Positions 49,334-58,596 of a stretch of DNA of 64,000 nucleotides are shown here, in pieces; the stretch's first letter is position 1, and each line of letters begins with the position of its first letter. The stretch covers positions 1 to 64,000 of the forward strand of contig JAFSSM010000049.1 of assembly GCA_017451025.1 (NCBI GenBank), given 5' to 3'. The notes below the pieces were generated by a model. It made no database searches and had not been told where the DNA came from. It saw nothing but the letters and a program-made list of their open reading frames with translations. Source of the DNA: Synergistaceae bacterium. Its GTDB lineage: Bacteria > Synergistota > Synergistia > Synergistales > Aminobacteriaceae. A program made the position numbers and the translations under genes.

Positions 49334-49828
49334 CTACTTATCGACTTTCATGCAATAGCCCGTTACCGTCAGAACATATTCATCTGCTGTGCTCTCCGAA
49401 GCTCCAGGCTCAACATAGCTTATCCGTGCCGGTGAACACGATCCATCCCTGTAGAACGAAATCACTTCCGGCTCAAACCTCCAGCCCTCTCCTTCAGGAA
49501 TATTCTTCAGCTTGAGTTCTTCCCAGTCATACACAGGAGGACGGGTTACGTTCGTCCCGAGAAACACGCTCAAACTATCCTCCGGCATCTCCTGCCTCAA
49601 ATAGCCCTCCGCGAAAATTTCTCCTCTCCTTGACGCTCCCTTAGTGTCAACCTTCAAGCGAATTGGTGTTCCGGACAATGCACGGTCTATTGCTTCCTCC
49701 ATCAACCGCTGAAGTGCCGTCGAATCCGCCTCAAAGACAAACGACATTCTCGGCAAGAGCACTCCTGCCGCAGTCCCGATTATCACCAGGACTATCATTA
49801 TCTCGATGAGCGTGAATCCCCGGCGCAA
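49334..49828 (-). CDS. gspH: GspH-like minor pseudopilin
   Basis: This 164-aa protein has the prepilin leader MRRGFTLIEIMIVLVIIG, cleaved before Phe5 by the prepilin peptidase, and a hydrophobic helix. The rest is a beta-rich domain. Its position after gspG, and its size, fit the minor pseudopilin GspH. It is the last gene of the operon; the terminator follows 16 nt later. Five bases separate it from gspG. Confidence 0.82.
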   Translation of the reverse strand: MRRGFTLIEIMIVLVIIGTAAGVLLPRMSFVFEADSTALQRLMEEAIDRALSGTPIRLKVDTKGASRRGEIFAEGYLRQEMPEDSLSVFLGTNVTRPPVYDWEELKLKNIPEGEGWRFEPEVISFYRDGSCSPARISYVEPGASESTADEYVLTVTGYCMKVDK

Positions 49829-49832
49829 TGTC

Positions 49833-50273
49833 CTAGTCCTCGTTTGTGATGTCGGCGTTGACTCCCTCGCCGCCCTCTTCTCCGTCAGGACCGTAGCTCG
49901 TTATCGTTATCCTGCCGTTCTGATTCCTGTACACATATGGATTTCCCCAGGGGTCATCGGGAACTTTCTTGAGATAGCCGCCATTCTGGTAGTGCTTCGG
50001 GATCGGTGAAGTTGACGGTGCAGTTACGAGAGCGTCAAGACCCTGCTGTGTGCTCGGGTAAAATCCGTTGTGCATTCTGTACATCTCAAGAGAATCCTCG
50101 AGGCTGCGAATCTGAGTCGCCGCAGTTGTCCTCTGAGCCTCCGCTACCTGCGGCCCGATTCTCGGCACGACCAGCGCCGCGAGCAATCCCAAAATTACCA
50201 CGACTACCATTATCTCGATCAGGGTAAATCCTGACCGACGAACTAAACGCATTGACTTCTTACTGTCCTTCAT
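49833..50273 (-). CDS. gspG: Type II secretion major pseudopilin GspG
   Basis: The 146-aa major pseudopilin has RRSGFTLIEIMVVVVILGLLAALVVPRI with the prepilin cleavage site G-F and Glu+5, then the characteristic YRMHNGFYPSTQQGLDALV and KKVPDDPWGNPYVY with the conserved acidic residues used for Ca2+ binding (GPDGEEGGEG). The N-terminal leader is 14 residues, longer than average. Polymerises into the periplasmic pseudopilus. Confidence 0.97.
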   Translation of the reverse strand: MKDSKKSMRLVRRSGFTLIEIMVVVVILGLLAALVVPRIGPQVAEAQRTTAATQIRSLEDSLEMYRMHNGFYPSTQQGLDALVTAPSTSPIPKHYQNGGYLKKVPDDPWGNPYVYRNQNGRITITSYGPDGEEGGEGVNADITNED

Positions 50274-50290
50274 GAAAATTCCTCCTTCGT

Positions 50291-51442
50291 TTATCTTACA
50301 ATGCCAGCCAAGTCGAACACCGGGGTCAATATCGCCAGCACTATAAATCCTACACTGAACCCTAAGCTCAATACCATTATCGGCTCCATCAGCGTCGATA
50401 ATCTTTCCATTCTCGTCTGGGCAATTTCGCGCGACTGCTCCGATACGTTCGTCAACGCTCCCGACAAATCCCCGCCCATCTCTCCGACACGCACAACTGC
50501 TACCGTCTCTTCGGGCATACCGATTTTCTCGAGTGCCTTGTCGAATCTGTGTCCGGCCTTCACCATTTCCGCCGCGTCAAGCCACCTCTGCGTCTGCACG
50601 TCCATCGATGAGGCCATCTTCAACGCCTGCACTAAGGGTATTCCGGATTTCAGCAGGGTGCTCAAGTGCGACATCACCAGTGCCAAATTCAGCTGGTCAG
50701 TTATTCCGCGCATAAACGGCATCGTGATTTTCCGGCCTGTGCGTTTCATCCACAGATACCCCAGCAATAACGCGAGCAATAACCACAATCCCCAGTTGCT
50801 CAGGAAATCGGACATTCCGATTAGTATTCGCGTCGGCAGGGGCAAAGTCTGGTGCATGTCCTCGAACAATTCCGAGATTTTAGGCACAACGTACGTCAGC
50901 ATGAACGACACAACTCCGACTCCGACTACCGCCATAACTATCGGGTACGTCATTGCTCCCCGAATTTTGCGGCGTAAGTCGTCTTCCAGCTTGAACTCGT
51001 CCGCCGCCTCATTCAGAACTGAGATTAGCGTTCCGGACTGCTCACCTGATTCTGCTACCCTCCAAAGCGATTCACGGAATGCTCCGCTCTCCGCAAGGGC
51101 TGTGTGGAATTTCCTTCCGCCCTCAACTTCCGACAGCAGCTTTTCCATCACGGGCTTCATCACTCTATCGTGAGCCTGCTTCGACATTATGCGCAGTGCA
51201 TCAGCCAGCGGAAGGCCGGACTTCAGGTATGACGACAGGGAGCGGCAGAAAAATATGTGCTGATCCAGCGGAAGAAGTTTTATCTTGACGTTTCCCTTCT
51301 TCTCTTCGGCCTGCTTGACATCTACGACAATTATTCCCCGTTCCGTCAATTTGTCCACTGCCTGCATTGAGGACGCGGCTTCTACTGTGCCCTTAGTGCT
51401 CTTGCCGTTGGGATTATAGCCTGTGTACGCAAAGTATGGCAT
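50291..51442 (-). CDS. gspF: Type II secretion inner-membrane platform GspF
   Basis: GspF is the polytopic platform protein. The 383-aa sequence has two T2SF domains, each with the FxRxLxxxxxSGLPLxxAL-type motif (FFCRSLSSYLKSGLPLADAL at about 85 and MSHLSTLLKSGIPLVQAL at about 258), and three membrane helices (about 170-190, 215-232 and 355-378). It lies between gspE (10 bp) and gspG (17 bp). Confidence 0.96.
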   Translation of the reverse strand: MPYFAYTGYNPNGKSTKGTVEAASSMQAVDKLTERGIIVVDVKQAEEKKGNVKIKLLPLDQHIFFCRSLSSYLKSGLPLADALRIMSKQAHDRVMKPVMEKLLSEVEGGRKFHTALAESGAFRESLWRVAESGEQSGTLISVLNEAADEFKLEDDLRRKIRGAMTYPIVMAVVGVGVVSFMLTYVVPKISELFEDMHQTLPLPTRILIGMSDFLSNWGLWLLLALLLGYLWMKRTGRKITMPFMRGITDQLNLALVMSHLSTLLKSGIPLVQALKMASSMDVQTQRWLDAAEMVKAGHRFDKALEKIGMPEETVAVVRVGEMGGDLSGALTNVSEQSREIAQTRMERLSTLMEPIMVLSLGFSVGFIVLAILTPVFDLAGIVR

Positions 51443-51452
51443 CTTTCCTCAC

Positions 51453-52991
51453 CTAGTCCTCCCCTGCAACACGGGCCAATTCGTCCGGAGAAGTAAGGCC
51501 GGACTGCACAGCCGATAACCCTATCTCCCACAGAGTCTTGAACCCGGATTTTCGCGCTATCTCACGCAATTTCGACGCTGGTGCTCCACCCACAAATGCC
51601 TCCTGAATTTCCTCGTTGATCACGAACTGTTCATAGAGACCTACACGTCCGCGATAGCCTGTGTTGTGGCAATGCGGACACCCTACAGGTTCAAACGCTC
51701 TGGTTAGTCCCTGCGAGGCCATCATCGCCGGAGGTTCAATCTCTCGCCGACAATTCGGGCACAACCTGCGAGCGAGTCTCTGCGCAACCGTGCCGATCAT
51801 GCACGATGCGGCCAAGTACGGCTCAATCCCCATGTCTACAAGACGAATTATTGCACTGATGGAATCGTTCGTGTGAAGTGTTGAGAGCACCAGGTGTCCG
51901 GTGAGCGAAGCCTGCACTCCGATATGAGCTGTCTCGAAGTCGCGCATCTCTCCGATCATAACTATATCGGGGTCTTGTCGCAAAATTGACCTCAACGCCG
52001 CCGCAAAAGTTACTCCGGCCTTTTCGTTGACCTGTATCTGCGAAACTCCCGGCAACGCGTATTCTACGGGGTCTTCTACGGTGATGATGTTCACCTCCGG
52101 ACGCGCAAGCTCCTGCAAGATTGCGTAGAGGCTCGTCGATTTTCCGCTTCCTGTCGGGCCGGTGAACAGTATCATTCCGTGCGGGTGATGGATCAGGCCG
52201 TTCATGATGTTCCGCTCGCGCTCCTCCATGCCCAAGTCCGCAAGCGTCAGTAACCCGCCGCCCTTATCCAGAAGTCTCATCGCGATTCGCTCACCGTATT
52301 GCGTCGGCACAAGTCCTACACGGACATCTACTGCTCTGTCGCCGAGAGTTATTCCGATTCTTCCGTCCTGCGGTGCCATGTGCTCGGCTATGTCCATTCG
52401 CGACATGACCTTTATGCGGCTCGTTAAGGGTGCCTGATTCGAGCGCGGGAGTCTGAGTCTGTCCTGAAGCACTCCGTCAATCCGAAAACGTATCAGCACT
52501 TCGTCCTCGTAGGGTTCGACGTGAATATCCGTTGCCCTCTGTTTCAGTGCATCGACGAACAATCCATTGACGAGTCTGATTACGGGAACATCTACACTGT
52601 CGCTGAGTATATCCTCGCGCGTCAGATCGTCAATGTCGTCAATTCCCTCAATGCCCTTCGCCGCTTCGTCCGCCGCAACACTGCGCAAATCGTAGAGGGT
52701 GTGAATCAAGTCGCCTAACTCTTTTTCGCCGTGAAGCTCCAGGTCTATCGGATAGCCCAGCGCAAGACCAAGCATCTGTGCTTTCGGCCAAGCGTCAAAA
52801 TCCACCGCACCGACTATCAGCATTTCGCCGTCGATTCTCAGCGGCACAATCCGCTCCTGCCTCAGAATGTCAAGGCTGAATCCCTCAGGCAGCAACGCGC
52901 TCACTTCCTTTGCATCAGGCAGAGGCGAAGGGCGAGGGGCTAGGGGCGAGGGGCTAGGGGCTAGGGAAGTAGTAGTCTGTTCCTCAGGCAT
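51453..52991 (-). CDS. gspE: Type II secretion ATPase GspE, with a heptamer repeat tract at its 5' end
   Basis: GspE is the cytoplasmic hexameric ATPase that drives pseudopilus assembly. The 512-aa sequence has Walker A GPTGSGKS (278-285), the Asp boxes, Walker B region DPDIVMIGEMRD, and a zinc-binding tetracysteine (RLCPNCRRE...GCPHCHNTGYRG). Residues 9-24, right after the start, are a Pro/Ser/Ala-rich stretch encoded by five heptamers GGGC(T/G)AG (52930-52964), not part of the family. A one-unit change would put the whole ATPase out of frame. It is in frame here. Confidence 0.96.
   Translation of the reverse strand: MPEEQTTTSLAPSPSPLAPRPSPLPDAKEVSALLPEGFSLDILRQERIVPLRIDGEMLIVGAVDFDAWPKAQMLGLALGYPIDLELHGEKELGDLIHTLYDLRSVAADEAAKGIEGIDDIDDLTREDILSDSVDVPVIRLVNGLFVDALKQRATDIHVEPYEDEVLIRFRIDGVLQDRLRLPRSNQAPLTSRIKVMSRMDIAEHMAPQDGRIGITLGDRAVDVRVGLVPTQYGERIAMRLLDKGGGLLTLADLGMEERERNIMNGLIHHPHGMILFTGPTGSGKSTSLYAILQELARPEVNIITVEDPVEYALPGVSQIQVNEKAGVTFAAALRSILRQDPDIVMIGEMRDFETAHIGVQASLTGHLVLSTLHTNDSISAIIRLVDMGIEPYLAASCMIGTVAQRLARRLCPNCRREIEPPAMMASQGLTRAFEPVGCPHCHNTGYRGRVGLYEQFVINEEIQEAFVGGAPASKLREIARKSGFKTLWEIGLSAVQSGLTSPDELARVAGED
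52930..52964 (+). repeat. Five heptanucleotide units GGGC(T/G)AG within gspE
   Basis: Units in order are GGGCGAG, GGGCTAG, GGGCGAG, GGGCTAG, GGGCTAG, 35 bp in all, with a degenerate AGGCGAA before them. They lie 27-62 bases inside the gspE reading frame (minus strand). Confidence 0.92.
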
Positions 52992-52993
52992 AG

Positions 52994-55078
52994 CTACTTC
53001 CTCCGAAGACTCTTCTGGTACATGTCCCTGAATCGTGCATCTATGTCCGCCTCAACAGGACTCACGTCCATACTCACCAGATCACTGCGCGCATATGCCG
53101 GCATAAGACTGGCCATGTTCAGGTCTTTCACGTCGGGCGATACAAACCTGTTGGTGAATCCCGACGCTCTCATCGTTACTCCGCGCATCTCCTCCGGTGT
53201 CTCGATTATCTGCGGGGTCAGGAAAATCACAAAGTCTACTTTTTCCTTCTCCTTCGAGATTTTCTGAAACAGGCTCCCGATTAACGGTATGTACGATATT
53301 CCCGGCACCCTGCGCTTCAACGAACGCTCCGTCTCCTTCAGCATTCCTCCAAGAATTACAGTCTCGCCGTCCGCAACCACCACCGAAGTAGTTACCTCAC
53401 GCTTGGACGTTATCGGCGTTGCTGTCCCGGCGGGAGTCATTACGTCCTCCGTCGTCTGCTTGATGTCCATCGTTACGAGATTGCCGCTTCTTATGTGGGG
53501 GGTTACTGTGAGGGTTAAGCCGGTGTCCTTGTAGTCATAGTTGCTCTGAACTGCCGAAGGGTTGCTCAAATCCGACGTTGAACCTTTCAGCACGGGGATT
53601 ACTTGGCCGACCTGGAAACTGCTTTCCTTGTTGTCGATGCACATTAAACGCGGAACAGAGAGAATATTTACGGCGTTGTACTTCTTCAGAAATTCCATAG
53701 CCGCATACATGAAAGGCAAGGGCGAAAATTCCGTCGTGGTGTATGAATTGCCGTGTGCGTCGTAGTGCACTTCCTCACGCCTCAACGAATCCGTGTACAT
53801 CGTCATGAACGTTGAGGGTACGTTCGTCTCGCCCAGCGTCATTGTTCCGCCGAGCATAAGGTCGTCCCACAACTGGCCGCCTATCATTGCCCAGTCTATG
53901 CCGTTGTTTTCCAGATTGGTAACGTTAATTTCGGCGATAAACCCGCGCAGCAAAATCTGTCTGGGCTGAATGTCTATCGCGTCGAGAATCGGCACAAGAG
54001 AGTCATACTGTCTCTGCGTTGCCGCGAAAATCAGGCTGTTAGTCGCCACATCCGGAACTACTGTTGCGGGGAGTCTTGCGGCATCGACTCCGAGCATCGT
54101 TGCACTCGAGGCGAGAACGCGTCCAACCTGTTCTGCGGCGGCTGTTGCGTCAATATTCTTGAGCTTGTAGATGTGGAAGTCGCCTATTTTGGAATCAACA
54201 TCCAGCTCACGGATTATACGCTCTGCCCGTGAGACAGCCGCACCATTCCCGACAACTATTATCTTCTTGCTCGGTGCATCAGGTATTGCGTTCAGACCTT
54301 GAAGCGGGCCGTTCGCACCAGCAATAGCGTTTAGCTGTCCTGCCACTACTCCGGGATCAGCATACTTCAGCTCATAAGTTCGGGTAGTTCTTGCGCTCGA
54401 AGGCGTATCCATTTTGCGCAACAGCTCCATTCCCTTGTTCACGTCGGTAGCTCTGCCCTGAAGCAATATATCCTTGCCGTTACCTACCGGCATAACCATA
54501 AGGCTTGGCCCGAACGACTGCTGTAACGCCGGAATTATGCTCTCAACCGTAATGTAATCGACGGGCACTATGTACGTTACGGTCTCCTCGCCGAAACCGG
54601 GACCTGCTTTGCCCCGGTAAACATTAGGCGAAGGACTTACTCCGCCCTGCCTGACTATCGAATAGCTGCCCATATCCTGCAGCGAAAAGTTATACATCTG
54701 AAGCACAGACAGCATAATTTCCCTGCTCTCCCTGACTGTTACGGGATGAGGGGAAATTATCGTGATCTTGCTGCTTATATTGGGAGGCACAAGTATATTT
54801 TCCTCCAGTACTTCAGACATGAAACGCATAAACCTCACTAAATCCATATCCTTGAAGTTGAACTGCACAAGGCCGCTTCTGCGCATAGCTTTGGCAGCAT
54901 CCATAAGGGCGTTTTCCTCTTCAGGGGTCATGTTATCACCCATCCCGGACTGGGATTGTGCAGGAGGTGTCTGCGTTTGGGCGGGCTGGCGGCGGGTTGC
55001 TCCCTCTGCAACAGGCTCAACAAAAGCACCAAGAGCCAGCGAAATCATCATTGTGTACGAAATTTTCCTGATACTCAA
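52994..55078 (-). CDS. gspD: Type II secretion secretin GspD
   Basis: GspD forms the outer-membrane channel. The 694-aa protein has a signal peptide (about residues 1-26), a Gln/Pro-rich stretch, N-domains (about 60-340, with VQFNFKDMDLVRFMRFMSEVLEENILVPPNIS and the repeated VPVDYITVESIIPALQQSF type), and the C-terminal secretin domain with the late VPGISYIPLIGSLFQ and VDFVIFLTPQIIETPEE. It shows an outer membrane is present. Stop and gspE start are 2 bp apart. Confidence 0.96.
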   Translation of the reverse strand: MSIRKISYTMMISLALGAFVEPVAEGATRRQPAQTQTPPAQSQSGMGDNMTPEEENALMDAAKAMRRSGLVQFNFKDMDLVRFMRFMSEVLEENILVPPNISSKITIISPHPVTVRESREIMLSVLQMYNFSLQDMGSYSIVRQGGVSPSPNVYRGKAGPGFGEETVTYIVPVDYITVESIIPALQQSFGPSLMVMPVGNGKDILLQGRATDVNKGMELLRKMDTPSSARTTRTYELKYADPGVVAGQLNAIAGANGPLQGLNAIPDAPSKKIIVVGNGAAVSRAERIIRELDVDSKIGDFHIYKLKNIDATAAAEQVGRVLASSATMLGVDAARLPATVVPDVATNSLIFAATQRQYDSLVPILDAIDIQPRQILLRGFIAEINVTNLENNGIDWAMIGGQLWDDLMLGGTMTLGETNVPSTFMTMYTDSLRREEVHYDAHGNSYTTTEFSPLPFMYAAMEFLKKYNAVNILSVPRLMCIDNKESSFQVGQVIPVLKGSTSDLSNPSAVQSNYDYKDTGLTLTVTPHIRSGNLVTMDIKQTTEDVMTPAGTATPITSKREVTTSVVVADGETVILGGMLKETERSLKRRVPGISYIPLIGSLFQKISKEKEKVDFVIFLTPQIIETPEEMRGVTMRASGFTNRFVSPDVKDLNMASLMPAYARSDLVSMDVSPVEADIDARFRDMYQKSLRRK

Positions 55079-55134
55079 ATCCTATGCATCCCCCATACAA
55101 TTTTACGGAGACTGTATCATACTACAAAATTTGC

Positions 55135-55470
55135 TCATTCAGCAATATAGATATACATTGAATGCCCTGACCCTTCCAGATTCACAGTTACACGCCGGAA
55201 TTTCAGCTCAAACTCATCAACCGGAGAGGACATCTTCGCAGTCTCCCAGTGAACACCGTCCTCCGTTCCGCTCTCTGCCATGTCGTCATCATTCCTGAAA
55301 CTGAGCAGGATACGTTCTCCAGCACTGATAAGCTCACGTTCCGCCCTCGCCTCGCTCAGCAGACGAACAGACATTGCCACAAGCCGAAACCCTGCCGTTA
55401 TCGTCAGGCCCGCTATTGCCGTAGCAACGAGCACTTCCATCAATGTGAACCCGTTCCTCTTCTTCATCAC
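55135..55470 (-). CDS. gspI: Minor pseudopilin, GspI-like
   Basis: This 111-aa protein has a prepilin leader (MMKKRNGFTLMEVLVATAIAG), with cleavage before Phe and Glu+5, then a short domain. The size and position before gspD fit GspI, the minor pseudopilin. It overlaps gspC by 4 bp. There is a gap of 56 bp to gspD that holds no promoter I can support. Confidence 0.85.
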   Translation of the reverse strand: MMKKRNGFTLMEVLVATAIAGLTITAGFRLVAMSVRLLSEARAERELISAGERILLSFRNDDDMAESGTEDGVHWETAKMSSPVDEFELKFRRVTVNLEGSGHSMYIYIAE

Positions 55471-56369
55471 TTCACCGTGTAGCGCAGGGCCGTCGCTTTT
55501 CCGCCCCTCGTAACTTCCACGTCAAAACGCTCGGAATTTATCAGCGAGTTAATCGAGTTCGCAATATCCCCCATGTTCGTGAAGGGTATTCCGTTCACCG
55601 ATTTGATTACGTCGCCGCGCTGGACTCCCAATTGACGCAATATGCTGTCGTTCTGTATCCACTGCACTTCGAGACCGCCAGCCTTCTCGTTCGGACGCAT
55701 ACGTATGCGCTTCAGTTCGTCAAAGGGATTCTGCACGAGTGAGTTGACCATTTCGGCAGAGATTGAGCCTTCAGAGTTTGCGCTCGCCGCTACAACATTT
55801 CCTGTGTTCTGCGTGCGGGCAGGAGCAGGTTCGGGAGTAGATGCCGGACGCGCTGGTTCGGGGACTGGCAGAAGCACGGGGCCGTAGGTCAGGTATTTTT
55901 TGACGGTGTCGTGTCCGCGCCGGAACGTCGCTTCGTCGTAACGCACGCTCGCTAATCTGTAACGCTCTATTGTCTTCCCGACGAGAAGCAGCGTAACTTT
56001 CCCGTCCTGCTCAAACCATCCGCCAACACCAGGCAATGTCCCGCGCAGTATTACGTTGTTCAGCACAGAACTTGACGGTGTGGGCTGTACTTCCTGCTTG
56101 GGCGGCGGAGGAGGTGCCTGCTCTGTCTTCTGCGGGGAAATGTGGAACGGATTCACCGCGAGAAATTCACCTAGTCCTCTCTGGGATCCGTCTGGCCCGG
56201 CCTCTCCCGAAACACTCACTGCCTGATTCGTCATCCCGTGCGAGCCTGTTATCATCGGCAATGTACTTCCCAGAATGAACGACAACAGCATTCCGACAAC
56301 ATAGCCCAGCAATCCCGGCAATACCACAAATTTTGCCGCGCCCAGCATTATTTCATTAGCTTTCTTCAT
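55467..56369 (-). CDS. gspC: Type II secretion protein GspC
   Basis: GspC links the inner-membrane platform to the secretin. The 300-aa sequence has an N-terminal membrane helix (about 12-35), an HR-like domain (about 100-145, NNVILRGTLPGVGGWF), a Pro/Ala-rich linker and a C-terminal PDZ domain (about 225-298, LGVQRGDVIKSVNGIPFTNMGDI). The order is that of GspC/OutC. It lies 5 bp after gspN. Confidence 0.88.
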   Translation of the reverse strand: MKKANEIMLGAAKFVVLPGLLGYVVGMLLSFILGSTLPMITGSHGMTNQAVSVSGEAGPDGSQRGLGEFLAVNPFHISPQKTEQAPPPPPKQEVQPTPSSSVLNNVILRGTLPGVGGWFEQDGKVTLLLVGKTIERYRLASVRYDEATFRRGHDTVKKYLTYGPVLLPVPEPARPASTPEPAPARTQNTGNVVAASANSEGSISAEMVNSLVQNPFDELKRIRMRPNEKAGGLEVQWIQNDSILRQLGVQRGDVIKSVNGIPFTNMGDIANSINSLINSERFDVEVTRGGKATALRYTVK

Positions 56370-56374
56370 TCAGT

Positions 56375-56944
56375 TCACCTCCGCAAATACCAGCGGCCTC
56401 CATCTTCAACTAAGGGCAAAAAGGACTTTAGCATATTCATGTGTGGAGCTAATGAATCCGGAACATTTACCCGAGCATTGGCACGAGTTATTCTCTGAGT
56501 AGAGGGATTCACAGCAAGTGAGCCGTTCAGGGACAGTTCTCCGTTCGTGCGCAAGTCCTCAAGGTTAATTTCGCTTGGAGTTGCACTGACAGTTACGCGT
56601 CCGTCGCCAAGATTCATAGTTGCTCCCATCTGGACACTGCATCCCTTGAAGTTCACACGGCACTTCGGAGCCAGGCCTGTTATGCTCCCGATAAACTGGG
56701 GGATAAATTCTGCCTCGCGGAAATTGATGTTTACTCCGCCCGCTACTTTCAGGTTGTTCACCAAAATTCCGCCGTCTATCCCTTTCACGTCCGTGTATTC
56801 CAGACGAACGCCGCGTGAGCTAAGCTGATTGCTGGCCATGCTCATCAACAGCCTTCCGGCTTCCTCATTCGGGAAATACACGATTATTCCTATTACTAAC
56901 GCCACAAGAAAGATTAATACCTTCAGAAATCTCTTCATCATCAA
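56375..56944 (-). CDS. gspN: GspN-like type II secretion protein
   Basis: This 189-aa protein has a membrane helix (about 5-23) and a repetitive beta-rich domain (LSSRGVRLEYTDVKGIDGGILVNNLKVAG, then NLGDGRVTVSATPSEINLEDL), as in GspN, an AsmA-like accessory protein found in only some T2SS. Its start overlaps the gspM stop by 4 bp. It is shorter than proteobacterial GspN (about 250). Confidence 0.8.
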   Translation of the reverse strand: MMMKRFLKVLIFLVALVIGIIVYFPNEEAGRLLMSMASNQLSSRGVRLEYTDVKGIDGGILVNNLKVAGGVNINFREAEFIPQFIGSITGLAPKCRVNFKGCSVQMGATMNLGDGRVTVSATPSEINLEDLRTNGELSLNGSLAVNPSTQRITRANARVNVPDSLAPHMNMLKSFLPLVEDGGRWYLRR

Positions 56945-57420
56945 TTCACCGGACCGATTATTGCACTCAAAGTGAAGAGCCGCTCGCTTCCTGCAGGGAG
57001 TGCACGAAGTTCTGCGGCAATCACACGAACTCCGCCCTGTGCCAATTCACGGTACAGCTCGCTCAATTCTTCTGCGTAGAGCCTGTTCACTTCCACTGAC
57101 TGGTTCGCACCGTCAGGAGCTATCCTGTTCACACGGCTTCCCAGCTCCATACGCTCGCTTATACGCGCAAAAACTGCGGCAACATCGCTTGCTCCCGGTA
57201 CTCTCTTGGCCGTATTGCCCTGCTGTGTCTTGTAGTCAGCTCCCAGCGTCAATAACGTGTTGAGCCTTGAGTGCCTGACCTCGTTCTGCCGGGACATCGC
57301 AGATACATCCGAACTGAGCCAGATATTCGCAATCAGAAGCACAACCGCTCCAGCCGCAAGCACCAGCAATTTCCTGAAACCTGCAATTCCTCTAAGCATA
57401 TCCATCATGATTATTCCCAC
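56941..57420 (-). CDS. gspM: GspM-like type II secretion protein
   Basis: This 159-aa protein has a short cytoplasmic start, one membrane helix (about 17-33), a coiled-coil-like stretch and a small alpha/beta domain (about 75-155), the layout of GspM, the platform partner of GspL. Sequence identity to the family is low by eye; position between the gspL-like and gspN-like genes is the main support. Confidence 0.78.
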   Translation of the reverse strand: MGIIMMDMLRGIAGFRKLLVLAAGAVVLLIANIWLSSDVSAMSRQNEVRHSRLNTLLTLGADYKTQQGNTAKRVPGASDVAAVFARISERMELGSRVNRIAPDGANQSVEVNRLYAEELSELYRELAQGGVRVIAAELRALPAGSERLFTLSAIIGPVN

Positions 57421-58592
57421 CTCACACGCACGTCAAATCTGTAGCCTATTCCTGAAACATACTGCGTGTTATCCGCCTGAGCACGTGCTCCCATGTTCTC
57501 CCATTGAGAGCGGAAATTCAGCACCGTCGTCATGTCCGGAGCAGTCCCCGTAATGTCCAGTCCGGCGGAATTGTAGCGCACAGTGTCCAGCGTAATATCC
57601 ATACTTCCCCCTGACGACAACACCTCTCCCAGATCCGCGAGCACTTCACCGAACGGATGAGCTTCCTGCTGTTCCTGAGGAGTGCCCAGCATTTCGCGCG
57701 CAAGTGCAACGGGATTCGAGATGTTGCCCCGCCTGTCCGGCTCGAAGGTACTGCGGTAATAGTCCGACATCCTGGCGGTCAGAGCGTCGGCTTTGACCTG
57801 TTCTCGGTACCAGCCGAAACCTCTTGCACCTAACATAATTATCATGATGACGCTTGCCCAAGCAAGGCATTTTGTGAGGGTGTTCACGTTCTGTTCCAGG
57901 AGAATTGATGACTGCACAGCTTTGTGGGACATGTCTAGCGAAGCAATCCACGGACATTGTGCGAGAGTAAGCGGAGCTTTTTCTGCAATCTCGCCGAATA
58001 AGTCAGGCTCTAGTGCATCGTAGATACACACTTCCGGCTCGCTGAGATTGCGCCTGCTGTTCCAGTTCTTGTACCAGTTCACCACTTCGTCGATGTCTGC
58101 GCCCGGATTGTAACGGACTAGTACGGGTGTCCAGTCCTCCCACAACATGCTGCTTATGCCGCCTTCGTCGCGCCAGAGAGTTACGCCTGAACCATTGGAC
58201 AGCCCTCCTGCAAGAATCAGCGCGGCGGGCCAGCACCTGAATGAAGCGTCTGCATCAGGGAGGCTTTCTGTTGTTGTGCAGAAGGCGATTCCCTGAGAAG
58301 CACGAGAATTTCCGGAACGGTGAATTATGCAGGGAAAAGTGGCCAAGTCGCTGTGAATGTCATATGGCATCAGGTTAGCGGCCAGAATTTTGCGTATCTG
58401 TGCTTTCGAGGCAGTGGGTAAGTCGAAGGAACGGATGCTCAATGATTTTGGCGCGATAAGCAGTACTCCCGGAGATTTTGCCGAACCGCCGGGCAGAGGA
58501 ATTATTCTGCCGTCCGGAGCGAGCCTTGAGAACGAATAGGAGTTATCACGGTGCGGGGTAATAGCTTTTCGCAGCAAGGATGTTATGTTCAA
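57411..58592 (-). CDS. gspL: GspL-like type II secretion protein
   Basis: GspL couples the GspE ATPase to the inner-membrane platform. This protein of about 393 aa has a cytoplasmic actin-like region (about 1-225), one membrane helix near residues 240-260 and a C-terminal periplasmic ferredoxin-like domain. The frame is open to TTG 58640, but TTG 58592 has GGGAGGAA at correct spacing (inside the gspK end), and starts at MNITSLL; it is preferred. The gene follows the gspK stop by 4 bp and overlaps gspM by 10 bp. Confidence 0.8.
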   Translation of the reverse strand: MNITSLLRKAITPHRDNSYSFSRLAPDGRIIPLPGGSAKSPGVLLIAPKSLSIRSFDLPTASKAQIRKILAANLMPYDIHSDLATFPCIIHRSGNSRASQGIAFCTTTESLPDADASFRCWPAALILAGGLSNGSGVTLWRDEGGISSMLWEDWTPVLVRYNPGADIDEVVNWYKNWNSRRNLSEPEVCIYDALEPDLFGEIAEKAPLTLAQCPWIASLDMSHKAVQSSILLEQNVNTLTKCLAWASVIMIIMLGARGFGWYREQVKADALTARMSDYYRSTFEPDRRGNISNPVALAREMLGTPQEQQEAHPFGEVLADLGEVLSSGGSMDITLDTVRYNSAGLDITGTAPDMTTVLNFRSQWENMGARAQADNTQYVSGIGYRFDVRVRWE

Positions 58593-58596
58593 AGTG

